Source: Aquipuribacter sp. SD81
Lineage (GTDB): Bacteria; Actinomycetota; Actinomycetes; Actinomycetales; JBBAYJ01
DNA: 64,000 nt
NCBI RefSeq assembly: GCF_037153975.1
Contig: NZ_JBBAYJ010000007.1
Coordinates: 62,001-126,000, forward strand
Reading direction: 5' to 3'
The position numbers and the translations under genes were made by a program. Positions within the stretch are counted from its first letter, which is position 1. Every line of letters begins with the position of its first letter. The notes under the pieces are model-generated. The model ran no database searches and was not told where the DNA came from. It saw only the letters and a list, made by a program, of their open reading frames with translations. Below, piece after piece: positions 41,650 to 50,223 of this stretch.

Positions 41650-43227
41650 TCAGGTGGGCGTGACGTCCTCGCGGGCGACGTCCTGGAACTCCAGGTCGAC
41701 GTCGTTCCCGCTCTCCGTGGGGAGGCGCAGGACGCCGATGCCGCAGCCGACGACCGTGCCCCGCAGGGTCGACCCGGTCCCGGCCAGCACGATCGCCCGG
41801 GCGCCCAGCTCGCCGCCGCCGTCGACCGTCGTGTCGGCCATGTCGACCGCCACGCCCTCGATGATCTCGATGCCGTAGGACTCGCCGAAGTCGGTGAGGC
41901 GCACGCCCCGGATCGTCGTGTCGGACTTGCAGTGGATCCCGCGGCCCCCGACGCCCCGGATCTCGACGTCCTCCAGGACGGTCCCGCTGGCGCTCTCCTG
42001 CACGAGGATCCCCCACTCGTTGGAGTCCAGCACCGCCCCGCCGCGCACGACCACGTCGTTGGCGCGGATGTTGACCCCGCCCCACTTCATCGTCCCGCAG
42101 CCCGTCACGTCCGGGACGATCGTGATGCCGTGCCCCGGCTCGTGGGTGTCGATGCCCGTGGAGGTGGTGTCGCGCACGACCGGTGCCACGTAGATGTCCT
42201 CGGGCTCTCCCGTCTGCTGCATGGTGGGAAGGGGGGCGCCGTAGCCGTGGTCGGTGGTGAAGGCGTGGCGGACGCGCTCGATGGTGCCCGTGACCCGCAG
42301 GTCCCGGCTGGCCGACGTGCAGCTCACGCCGTAGCCGTAGTGGTCGTTCTCCTGGTCGTCGACGCAGTCGTGGATGTAGCAGTCGACCTCGCCGCCGACC
42401 GTGCCGAAGGTCCGCAGCGCGGCGGCGCCGCAGTCCCGCAGCTCGATCCCCCGCACGACGGGGTCGAGGACGAAGTCGAGCCGGACGAGGTTGGAGTAGG
42501 TCGCCACGGGGTCGGCGTTCTCCACCGCGCCGGCGCCGTCGAGGGTGAGCGCGGGCGCGAGGCCCACGCGGTGCGCCCGCGGCGCGTCGACGAGGGTCCG
42601 CACGAGCGGCTTGTCGACGACGACGGTGCCGTCGCCGACCTCCTCGACCCGGCGGAGCATGCCCATCTTGCTCTTGCCGACCTTCACCCAGTCGTCCGAG
42701 CACAGGTAGACCCAGTCGCCGACCGCGAGACCCTCGGTGTCGAGCTCGACGGTGTCGTCCCCGCGGTCGGCGCGCCCGACGGCCCGCACGCGCTCCTCGA
42801 CCTCGCCGGAGCGACGCAGCGCGATCTCGTCGCCGACCATGTGCAGCACCGCGCCGGCCGGCAGGGTCAGCCGGGACACCGTCCACGGCACCACGAGCGT
42901 GCCGGAGATGACGTGGGTGCCGGCCGGGACGACGACCTCGGCGTCGCCGGAGTCCAGGAGGGCCTGCAGCTCGGCGGTCGCGTCGGGCCCGGACGGGTCG
43001 GAGACGTTGCTCGGCAGCGCCTGCGCGGGCCCGGAGGGCGTCGGCGCGGCGGCCGGGCCCTCGGCGCCGGGACGCGCGAGGAGCGCGACGGCACCGCCAC
43101 CGACGACGAGGGCCGCTGCGCCGGCGGCGAGCACGTGCCGGCGGTCGAGGTGCCGACCACCCTCCTCGGGCTCCTCCGTCGGCTCGACGTCGGGGAGCCG
43201 GAGGCGGTCCTCCCCACCGGGCGTCAC
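41650..43227 (-). CDS. Secreted right-handed beta-helix protein, pectate-lyase-like
   Basis: A 525-residue protein. A Tat-type signal (RR at 29-30, hydrophobic 33-50) precedes a parallel beta-helix with regular V-x-I-x-G coils. It shares [18 protein letters not shown] and HYGYGV with the protein encoded at 55895, so the two are paralogues. Such proteins are often polysaccharide lyases, epimerases or depolymerases; catalytic residues cannot be assigned. Start GTG 43227 lacks its own ribosome site and overlaps the stop of a 17-codon upstream frame. Confidence 0.75.
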   Translation of the reverse strand: MTPGGEDRLRLPDVEPTEEPEEGGRHLDRRHVLAAGAAALVVGGGAVALLARPGAEGPAAAPTPSGPAQALPSNVSDPSGPDATAELQALLDSGDAEVVVPAGTHVISGTLVVPWTVSRLTLPAGAVLHMVGDEIALRRSGEVEERVRAVGRADRGDDTVELDTEGLAVGDWVYLCSDDWVKVGKSKMGMLRRVEEVGDGTVVVDKPLVRTLVDAPRAHRVGLAPALTLDGAGAVENADPVATYSNLVRLDFVLDPVVRGIELRDCGAAALRTFGTVGGEVDCYIHDCVDDQENDHYGYGVSCTSASRDLRVTGTIERVRHAFTTDHGYGAPLPTMQQTGEPEDIYVAPVVRDTTSTGIDTHEPGHGITIVPDVTGCGTMKWGGVNIRANDVVVRGGAVLDSNEWGILVQESASGTVLEDVEIRGVGGRGIHCKSDTTIRGVRLTDFGESYGIEIIEGVAVDMADTTVDGGGELGARAIVLAGTGSTLRGTVVGCGIGVLRLPTESGNDVDLEFQDVAREDVTPT

Positions 43228-43277
43228 GGGGTGTCCCCGTCCCGGTCGTCACGGCGCGCGCGGCCGGCGGTGGTCAT
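43224..43277 (-). CDS. 17-codon upstream ORF coupled to the beta-helix gene
   Basis: ATG 43277 has an ideal AGGAGG site 6 nt upstream and encodes MTTAGRARRDDRDGDTP. Its TGA overlaps the beta-helix GTG start (GTGA). It may be a translational-coupling leader. Alternatively, a 1-nt indel separates the real start of the beta-helix gene from its body. Confidence 0.4.
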   Translation of the reverse strand: MTTAGRARRDDRDGDTP

Positions 43278-43482
43278 GGCTGTCCTCCTGCACGCGCGAC
43301 GATCGTCCCGCCCCGCACAAGGTTACGGTCGCGCCGGGACCGACTTCGCCGGAATGCGGGGACCGGGCGCCGGAGCCTGTGCTGTACTTGGATCGACCGC
43401 CGGGCGTCGACGCCGAGTCCGCTCGAGCCCGTCTCACGGACCGCGTCGGCGGTCGGCACCGCTCTCGGATGGGGACCAGTAC

Positions 43483-45186
43483 ATGGCCGTCGCGCACCCT
43501 CGACTGGACGACGACCCTCGCGCCGTCGAGCCCTCGCTCGGGCACCTCGCCCGCGGGGTCTGGCACCGGGCCGTCGTGGTGCTCGGCGTGGTCGTCGTGA
43601 CCGTCGCCGTCGCCCTCGTCGTCACCGCGCAGTCCAGCCGGACCTACGAGGCCAGCGCCGAGGTGCGGGTGTCGTCCGGCAACCTGCCCTCCGCCGACGG
43701 CATGAGCTCGGCCGAGGCCAACACGCTCCTCGCCACGCAGGTGCAGTACCTGCAGTCCTCGCAGCTCGCCAACGACGTCGCGCAGCGCCTGGCCGGGGAG
43801 TTCGACGTCATCCAGGTGCTCGTCGAGGGGGTGCCGGAGAGCCAGGTGGCCACCATCACCGTGGTGTCGAGCAGCGCCGAGGGCGCCGCACGGGCGGCCA
43901 ACACCTACGCCGTCGCCTACGACGAGCGCAGGGACGCCGCCGTCGTGGAGGAGGCGACGGCCCGCGCCCAGCAGACCGAGGGACAGGTCGAGCGGCTGCA
44001 GGCCCGGCTGGAGGAGCTGCAGGCGCAGATCGACGAGGAGACGGAGCGGGTCAACGGGGAGATCGCCCGCATCACGATCGCCCGCGACGCCGCCGCTCGC
44101 GTCGGCACGGTGCTGGAGCCCTCGGACGTCATCCAGCCGAACACGTCGTTCCTCAACGCCCTGCAGGGGCAGTACTCGGACACCGCCTCGCAGCTCGGCC
44201 TGGCCACCACCCGCCTGGAGGAGTACCGCCAGGTCGCGCAGGCCGCCAACGGCGGGGTCGCCATCGTGTCCGCCGCCGAGCCGCCGGCGGCTCCCTCCTC
44301 GCCCGGCGCGGCGCAGGTCGTCGCGCTCGCCGGCATCCTCGGCCTCGCGCTCGGGGTCGGCCTCGCGCTGCTCCTCACCGCGCTCGACCGCCGGCTGCGC
44401 AGCGCCCGGGACGTCGCGGCCGTCGCCGGCCCGCTCGACACCGTCGGCCCCGCGGTCGGCCGTCCCGACCCCGCGGCCCTCACCGTCGACGGGATGTCGC
44501 TGCCCCCGCTCACCGGCCGGACGGTCGACTCGTTCCTCGCCCCGGCGCTGTGGCTCGCGCAGGCCGTCGAGGGCTCCGGGCGCAACCGGGTCCTCGTCAC
44601 CTCGCCGCGGGAGCCGCAGAGCGCGGCGCCCGCGCTCGCGGTGGCCCTGGCGCGCTGCGGCCGCTCGGTCGTGCTCGTGGACGCCGACCTCCGCAACCAC
44701 GGCCCGGCCGTGCTCGACCCCACCCGTCGTCGCGGCCTGTCCGACGTGCTCCTCGGCGAGGTCCTGCTCGTCGACGTCCTCGTCGACGTCGAGGTGCCGG
44801 GCTCGGGCTCGCTGCGCATCGTCTCCGCCGGCCGGGAGGAGGCGGACCTCGCCGCCCTCGGCAGCTCGGAGATGGGCCGCCTGCTGGAGGTCCTCGGTCG
44901 CGACGCCGACGTGGTCGTCGTGTCGGGTGCTCCCTGCCGCGTGGGCCGCGAGCTCGACATCGCCCCCGTGGGCGTCGACGCCTCGCTCCTGCTCGTGACG
45001 CTCGGGGCCACCGTCCGCGACGACCTCGACCTCGCGGTCGCGCACGTCCAGCGCGCCGGCGCGCCCGCCCTCGGCGTGCTCGTGGTCGACCCCGACCTCC
45101 GCGGCACGGGGCACGGGGCCGTGCCGGGCCGTCGCCGGGCGGCCTCCGACAGCTCGTCGGTGCCCAGCGGGTCCTCTGCGGGCTGA
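43483..45186 (+). CDS. Wzz / BY-kinase-like polysaccharide co-polymerase with degenerate P-loop
   Basis: A 567-residue membrane protein. TM1 is at about 30-49, then a long periplasmic-type coiled coil (about 150-200, EEATARAQQTEGQVERLQARL) and TM2 near 283-305. A cytoplasmic BY-kinase-like domain follows. The Walker A position reads SPREPQSAAPALA, without GK[ST]. Walker A' VVLVDADLRNH is kept. The Walker B position reads VVVVSGAPC, without the Asp. There is no Tyr-rich tail. It probably controls chain length without kinase activity. Confidence 0.85.
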   Translation: MAVAHPRLDDDPRAVEPSLGHLARGVWHRAVVVLGVVVVTVAVALVVTAQSSRTYEASAEVRVSSGNLPSADGMSSAEANTLLATQVQYLQSSQLANDVAQRLAGEFDVIQVLVEGVPESQVATITVVSSSAEGAARAANTYAVAYDERRDAAVVEEATARAQQTEGQVERLQARLEELQAQIDEETERVNGEIARITIARDAAARVGTVLEPSDVIQPNTSFLNALQGQYSDTASQLGLATTRLEEYRQVAQAANGGVAIVSAAEPPAAPSSPGAAQVVALAGILGLALGVGLALLLTALDRRLRSARDVAAVAGPLDTVGPAVGRPDPAALTVDGMSLPPLTGRTVDSFLAPALWLAQAVEGSGRNRVLVTSPREPQSAAPALAVALARCGRSVVLVDADLRNHGPAVLDPTRRRGLSDVLLGEVLLVDVLVDVEVPGSGSLRIVSAGREEADLAALGSSEMGRLLEVLGRDADVVVVSGAPCRVGRELDIAPVGVDASLLLVTLGATVRDDLDLAVAHVQRAGAPALGVLVVDPDLRGTGHGAVPGRRRAASDSSSVPSGSSAG

Positions 45187-45189
45187 GGG

Positions 45190-46332
45190 TCAGCCGCGGC
45201 GCATGCTGCGCCGCAGGCTCGCCACGACCTCGTCGTCGTAGCGGTCGCGGCCGAAGCGGCGGCGGACGCTCGCGCCCGAGGCGGCGGTCACGTCCGGTCG
45301 GGTCCGGGCGAGGTCCGCCGCGGCCGCGACGGCGTCGGCGAGCGCCTCGGGGTCCTCCGGCGGCACGACCGAGGCCGCGGCCTCCCCGGCGGCGATCTCC
45401 GGCAGGCCGCCCACGTCGCTGACGACGACCGGCCGCGCCGCCGCGAGGGCCTCGACCGCGACGCTGCCGAAGGGCTCGAGGCGGGACGGGACGACCACCA
45501 CGTCGGCCTCGGCCAGCACCGGCCAGACGTCGTCGACGTAGCCCAGGAACCGCACGTGCTCGGCGACGCCGAGCTCCGCGGCCAGGTCCCTCAGCTCCTG
45601 CTCGTACCACTCGTAGCCCGGGAACACCGAGCCCGCGAGGTCGAGCTCGGCAGTACGGCCACGACGGGCCAGGGCGGCGACGGCGCGGACGGCGACGTCC
45701 TGGCCCTTGCGCGGGCTCAGCCGTCCGACCAGCGCGACGCGGGGGCGGGGACCGTTCGGGCCCGGTCCGGGGCCGGGCGGGAAGTCGAAGCCGTTGTGCA
45801 CCACGTCCGTGCGCGGCGCGAGCCGCGGGTGGTGGCGACGCAGGAAGGCCGCGGTCGCCCGTGAGTTCGCCACCACCCTGCTCGCGAGCCGCAGGGGCGC
45901 CACGAGGCACCAGGCCACCAGCGGCGCGACCTCGGACTCGAGCTCGCGCACGTGGCAGACGACGGGCACGCCGGCCAGGCGGCCCGCCGCGAGCCAGTGG
46001 GGCAGGGTCAGGGTGTTGACGTAGACGACGTCCGGGCGCAGCGCGCGCACCGCCCTGACGAGGCGGACGAGGTCGACCGGCGCCGTCAGCACGGTGCGCG
46101 CGAGCCCGAGCGGGGACAGCAGCGACTTGCGGAGCACGGGTGCCGGCAGGAGCCGGACCGGGCTGCCGGTCCGCCGCAGCCGCGGCAGCAGCGGGCCGTC
46201 CTCCGGGACGGTCACGAGCGTGTCCCAGCCCCGTCGGCGCAGGGCGGCCACCGTGCGCACGAGCATGAGGTCGGCGCCGTACACGTCGGGCGACGGGTGG
46301 CACACGAGCACCCGGGGTCGCCGCTCAGGCAC
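45190..46332 (-). CDS. Glycosyltransferase family 4
   Basis: About 380 residues, GT-B fold. VLVCHPSPDVYGADLMLVRTV opens the acceptor domain. ALVGRLSPRKGQDVAVRAV and PSRLEPFGSVAVEALAAARPVVVSDVGGLPEI (the E-x7-E nucleotide-sugar site) identify GT4. Sugar specificity is unknown. Last gene of the nine-gene minus-strand EPS operon; GTG 46332 overlaps the previous stop by 8 bp. Confidence 0.88.
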   Translation of the reverse strand: MPERRPRVLVCHPSPDVYGADLMLVRTVAALRRRGWDTLVTVPEDGPLLPRLRRTGSPVRLLPAPVLRKSLLSPLGLARTVLTAPVDLVRLVRAVRALRPDVVYVNTLTLPHWLAAGRLAGVPVVCHVRELESEVAPLVAWCLVAPLRLASRVVANSRATAAFLRRHHPRLAPRTDVVHNGFDFPPGPGPGPNGPRPRVALVGRLSPRKGQDVAVRAVAALARRGRTAELDLAGSVFPGYEWYEQELRDLAAELGVAEHVRFLGYVDDVWPVLAEADVVVVPSRLEPFGSVAVEALAAARPVVVSDVGGLPEIAAGEAAASVVPPEDPEALADAVAAAADLARTRPDVTAASGASVRRRFGRDRYDDEVVASLRRSMRRG

Positions 46333-47518
46333 CGGGGAGCCCCAGCAGCGCGGCGAGCTCCGCGACCCTCGCGTCCCAGCCGTGCCGGGCGGCGACCGCC
46401 CGCCTGCCGGCCACGGCGTCGTGGTCGACCGGGGCGTCCATCGCGCGGACGGCCTCGGCCACGAACGAGCCGGCGTCGGAGGCGAGCACGGTGTGGTCGG
46501 TGCCGAGCCAGCGCACCGACGGCAGGTCCCGCGCGACGACGGGCAGGCCGGCCGCGAGGTAGTCGAGCACCTTGAGGGGGAAGCTCGCCCGGTTGAAGGC
46601 GTCGTCGGCGTAGGGCACGAGGCCCACGTCCATGTGCGCGAGGTACGACGGGACCTCCGTGTGGGGCCGCCGGCCCACCCACTGCACGTTCGGCATCGCG
46701 AGCACGCGGTCGAGCGCCTGCTGGGGCGCGGTGTGCGAGCGCGGCCCCACGAGCAGCAGCGACCGTCCGGTGCGTGCGACGGCCTCGAGCCACGCGACGT
46801 CCGTGCGCTCCGAGAGGGTGCCCATGAACCCCGCGACGGGCTGGGGGAGGGCGACGTCCGCGGCGGGCCGGACGGTCCTCGCGCGCGCCATGAGGTCGAC
46901 GTCGCAGCCGTTGGTCCACAGCACGGGGTCGGTGCCGAGGCGGCGCCACTTGTCCTGCAGGACCGGCGAGACGGCCACGACGAGGTCGGCGTCCCGTGCC
47001 ACCCTCCGCTCCTGCCGGCGCACCCACGCCTCGGAGACGCCCTGGATGCCCGCCCCGGCGGCGAAGTCGTCGGAGGCGAGGTGGACGCGCAGGGCCTCGC
47101 CCACGTGGAAGGCCGGGTAGTGCGGCGGGATGACGACCGTCGCCCGCACCGAGCCCCCGAGGGCCCGCACCGCACCCCTGACCCGGTGCCGCAGCACGCG
47201 CTCGGCGACCTCGCGCCCGCCCGGCCGTGACTTCAGGGGCGGCACCATGACCGTGAGCCGGGCGAGCCGGTCCGCGACCAGGCGCAGCCGGGGCTCGCGG
47301 CCGGACTCCGCGATCCACGGCTTGCGGCGCACCGACATGGGCGTGCGCGGGGGGTCCACGTAGAGCACGGGGGCCCAGCGGGTGAGCCGCTCGGCGATGT
47401 GCTGGGCGCCCAGCCGGTTGCCCTCCCAGGTGACCCCGGCGACGACGACGACGAGGCCGTCCCACGACCGCCCGGGGCCGAGCGCCTGCAGCGCGCCCGA
47501 GGTGGCTCGCTCACGCAT
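46325..47518 (-). CDS. Glycosyltransferase
   Basis: 397 residues, GT-B type: VVVAGVTWEGNRLGAQHIAERL at the start, NGCDVDLM and VAGFMGTLSERTDVAWLEAVA in the middle. The region FPLKVLDYLAAGLPVVARDLPSVRWL is the donor site. The form with HYPAFHVGEAL and DADLVVAVSPVLQDKW resembles glycosyltransferases of capsule and EPS loci. Overlaps both neighbours by 8 bp. Specificity unknown. Confidence 0.82.
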   Translation of the reverse strand: MRERATSGALQALGPGRSWDGLVVVVAGVTWEGNRLGAQHIAERLTRWAPVLYVDPPRTPMSVRRKPWIAESGREPRLRLVADRLARLTVMVPPLKSRPGGREVAERVLRHRVRGAVRALGGSVRATVVIPPHYPAFHVGEALRVHLASDDFAAGAGIQGVSEAWVRRQERRVARDADLVVAVSPVLQDKWRRLGTDPVLWTNGCDVDLMARARTVRPAADVALPQPVAGFMGTLSERTDVAWLEAVARTGRSLLLVGPRSHTAPQQALDRVLAMPNVQWVGRRPHTEVPSYLAHMDVGLVPYADDAFNRASFPLKVLDYLAAGLPVVARDLPSVRWLGTDHTVLASDAGSFVAEAVRAMDAPVDHDAVAGRRAVAARHGWDARVAELAALLGLPGA

Positions 47519-48233
47519 CCGCGGCCCCGCCGCCCCGGGTGCGCAGCAGCCGCGCGGGGACGCCCGCGACGACCGAGCCCGGGGGGAACGAGCGCGTGAC
47601 GACCGACCCGGCCGACACGACGCAGCCGCGCCCGAGGGTGACGCCGTCGAGGATCACCGAGCCCGACCCCAGCCAGCAGTCGTCCTCGATCCGCACCCCC
47701 GCCTGGGTCACGCCCTGGGCCTGGATCGGCCGGTCGAGGTCGTCGAAGGCGTGGTTCTGGCTGTGGATCGAGACGCGCTGGCCCATGAGCACGCGGTCCC
47801 CGATCCACACGCCGCCGCTCGCCCCGACGAAGCAGTAGTCGCCCACGGAGGAGCCGTCACCGATCCGGAGGCCGACGCCCCGGTTCCACAGGACGCCGCC
47901 GGCCTCGAGGATCGCGAACTTGCCGATCGTCACCCGGCGGCCGATGCGGAAGCCGCGCTCGCTCAGGCAGTGCAGCCGCGTGTAGGCCTCCACCACGGAG
48001 CCGGACCCGATGCTGAGGTGCCGACGGTGCCGGACCTGCACGCCGTTCTCGCAGAAGCGGAGGCGGCCGCCGCGCACGCCGCGCAGCGACCAGACCGCGC
48101 GGACGGCGCTGACGCCGCGCCGCGTCACCTCCGCGGCGACGTCGCGCCCGTCGAGGTCGGGGTGGATGGTGTAGCCGGGGTCCTGGCGGACCCGGCGCAC
48201 CAGCCAGTTCGCCGCGCGCCTCGCGGTGCTCAT
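47511..48233 (-). CDS. Left-handed beta-helix (hexapeptide) acyltransferase
   Basis: 240 residues with a run of hexapeptide repeats (about 90-225: IGRRVTIGKFAIL, IGDGSSVGDYCFVG). The SIHSQNHAFDD loop contains the catalytic His, followed by WLGSGSVILDGVTLGRG. It resembles sugar O-acetyltransferases of the WcaF/maltose acetyltransferase type, so it probably acetylates a repeat-unit sugar. Overlaps neighbours by 4 and 8 bp. Confidence 0.87.
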   Translation of the reverse strand: MSTARRAANWLVRRVRQDPGYTIHPDLDGRDVAAEVTRRGVSAVRAVWSLRGVRGGRLRFCENGVQVRHRRHLSIGSGSVVEAYTRLHCLSERGFRIGRRVTIGKFAILEAGGVLWNRGVGLRIGDGSSVGDYCFVGASGGVWIGDRVLMGQRVSIHSQNHAFDDLDRPIQAQGVTQAGVRIEDDCWLGSGSVILDGVTLGRGCVVSAGSVVTRSFPPGSVVAGVPARLLRTRGGGAADA

Positions 48234-49351
48234 CGCAGGATCCTTTCGCGCAGGTCCGCCACCGTGGCGGTGAAGCCGGTCGTGGTGAAGGGTGCGAGCG
48301 TCTCCGGCGCCGCGTCGGCGAGCGGCGCCGCCAGCCCGGCCGGGGCCGGGAAGGCCGGCGCCTGCGCGTCGACGACGTGCGCGAGCCGGCGGACCTTCGG
48401 GGGGAAGCCCTCCACGCCGAGCGCGGTGGACACCACCGGACGGCCCCGCAGCATCGACTCCACGACCTTCACCTTCATCCCGCCGCCCAGCCGGATCGGG
48501 GCGAGGGTGACGTCGACCCGGTCGTAGAAGTCCGCGACGTCGGCCAGCGGGCCGAGGACCTCGACCCCCGGGCGGACCTGCATGCGGTCGCTCTCCAGCC
48601 CGGCGACGACCACGCGCCAGCCGTCGGCGAGCAGCCGCGGCGCCCAGACGTCGTCGAGGAGCCGCAGGGCGTCGACGTTGGGCCAGAAGCCGAAGTTGGC
48701 GAGGAACCCGGCGGTCGGCCGGTCACCGGCGACAGGTCGCGCGGCGGTGACCCCCTCGCCCACGGGGGTGGGCAGCCAGCCGACGTCCCGGCCCGTGCGG
48801 GCGCCGAGCGTCGTCGCGTCCACCCAGCCGGCGGCGGTCGTCACGACCGCGTCCCGGCTGCGTCGGGTCTCGGTGACCTCGAGCCCGCGCTGCTGGCGGC
48901 GCGCGGTGAGCCGGGCCACCCCGCGGCGGGCCGCCACCTCGCGGCCGATGAAGTCGCTCCACAGGTCGGAGTGGTCCAGCCACAGCGGGACCCCCGCCTG
49001 CTCGGCGTACCAGGCGTACGGCAGCTGGGAGACGACCACGACGTCGGGGCGCTCCGCCGTGACCGCGTCCAGGAGCGTGCGCGAGCGGGCACCCGCCTCC
49101 GTGGGCATGGGGAGCAGCGCGCGCTTGAGCGCGCGCACGGGCCCGGGCCAGCGCCGCCCGCCCGTGGTCGCGGTCGCGACACCCACGAGCCGGACGCCCG
49201 CCTCCGTCCGCGAGGACGCCTCGCCCGCGGGGAACAGGCACACGACGTCGTCGCCGGCCTCGAGGAGCCCGCGGGCCAGGGCGCGGGTGCGCAGCGTCCC
49301 GCCGTGCGCGCTCTCCCAGGGGTCGGAGATCGCGACGACCGTGACCCTCAC
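48230..49351 (-). CDS. Glycosyltransferase family 4-like
   Basis: 373 residues: VTVVAISDPWESAHGGTLRTRALARGLLEAGDDV has the acceptor-domain GG loop. FLANFGFWPNVDALRLLDDVW and LGGGMKVKVVESMLRGRPVVSTALGVEG form the donor side. Specificity unknown. Overlaps the sulfotransferase upstream and the acetyltransferase downstream by 4 bp each. Confidence 0.85.
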   Translation of the reverse strand: MRVTVVAISDPWESAHGGTLRTRALARGLLEAGDDVVCLFPAGEASSRTEAGVRLVGVATATTGGRRWPGPVRALKRALLPMPTEAGARSRTLLDAVTAERPDVVVVSQLPYAWYAEQAGVPLWLDHSDLWSDFIGREVAARRGVARLTARRQQRGLEVTETRRSRDAVVTTAAGWVDATTLGARTGRDVGWLPTPVGEGVTAARPVAGDRPTAGFLANFGFWPNVDALRLLDDVWAPRLLADGWRVVVAGLESDRMQVRPGVEVLGPLADVADFYDRVDVTLAPIRLGGGMKVKVVESMLRGRPVVSTALGVEGFPPKVRRLAHVVDAQAPAFPAPAGLAAPLADAAPETLAPFTTTGFTATVADLRERILR

Positions 49352-50223
49352 AGGCGCTCGCCGTCCGCCCGCGCGGACGGTCGGGGGGCGAGCCGCCAGC
49401 GGTCGATGTCGTCGCCGATCCGGTCGCGCAGCCGCTCGAGGTCAGGCGCGAGCGCGTCGAGCAGGCGCGCGCGCGTCGTGTCGTCGAGCACGCCGTCGGC
49501 CTCGGGCAGCGTGCGGGTGGTGGCGGTGCGCAGGGCGCGGACCAGTGGCTGCGGCGCCAGGCGCAGCGCGTGCCGGTAGCCGGGCAGCGAGCGCACGAGG
49601 CGGGTGGCCGGGGTGTCCTTGCGCCGCGTGGCCGTGTCGTTGTGGCGCTGCGGCGACAGGTCGAAGCCCGAGGGGTCGACACCGAGGAAGCGACCGGTGC
49701 GCGCGAGCACGCCCGCGGCGTCGGCCCGCAGGTGCTCCGACAGGACCGTGAGGACCCGCTCCGGCGGCAGGACCGCGTCCCACCGGGACAGCTGCATGGC
49801 GTAGCGGCTCGCGTCGAGGTACATCGGGTCCGACAGGACCGCCTGCGGCAGCGGCCGGTGCTCCCGGCCGACGATGACGTTGTGCAGGTACATGGAGCGG
49901 ATGCGCTCCACCGGGTCGCGCAGCAGGTAGACGACCCGGACGTCCGGCAGCAGCGAGACGGCGCGCTCCGGCACGCCCGCGAACTCCGTGCACTTCGTGT
50001 AGCTCGTCGACGCCTCGCCGACGGCGTGCTCGTCGCGCGCGTCGCGGAACTGCTCCCGGTACCACTGCTCCCCCCGCGACCAGGTCTTCTCCAGGACGAA
50101 GTAGTCCGGCTCCTTGTTGGGCGACATGAAGACGTCCGGGTGCGAGGACAGGTAGCCGTGCAGGCTCGTGGTGCCCGCCTTCATCGCGCCCACGAGGAGG
50201 AACGTCGGCAGGCGCTCAGCCAT
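49348..50223 (-). CDS. PAPS-dependent sulfotransferase
   Basis: 291 residues. The 5'-phosphosulfate loop is VGAMKAGTTSLHGYL (11-25), and the 3'-phosphate site is LLRDPVERIRSMYLH near residue 110. PNKEPDYFV is the typical acceptor-side segment. It resembles heparan-type and bacterial carbohydrate sulfotransferases. In an EPS operon it most likely sulfates the repeat unit, using PAPS and releasing PAP, which the CysQ encoded at 38645 can remove. Confidence 0.88.
   Translation of the reverse strand: MAERLPTFLLVGAMKAGTTSLHGYLSSHPDVFMSPNKEPDYFVLEKTWSRGEQWYREQFRDARDEHAVGEASTSYTKCTEFAGVPERAVSLLPDVRVVYLLRDPVERIRSMYLHNVIVGREHRPLPQAVLSDPMYLDASRYAMQLSRWDAVLPPERVLTVLSEHLRADAAGVLARTGRFLGVDPSGFDLSPQRHNDTATRRKDTPATRLVRSLPGYRHALRLAPQPLVRALRTATTRTLPEADGVLDDTTRARLLDALAPDLERLRDRIGDDIDRWRLAPRPSARADGERL

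Noticed and set aside
43249-45114. Minus-strand frame opposite the Wzz-like gene
   Set aside because: His/Gly/Arg-rich shadow of a well-supported plus-strand gene.
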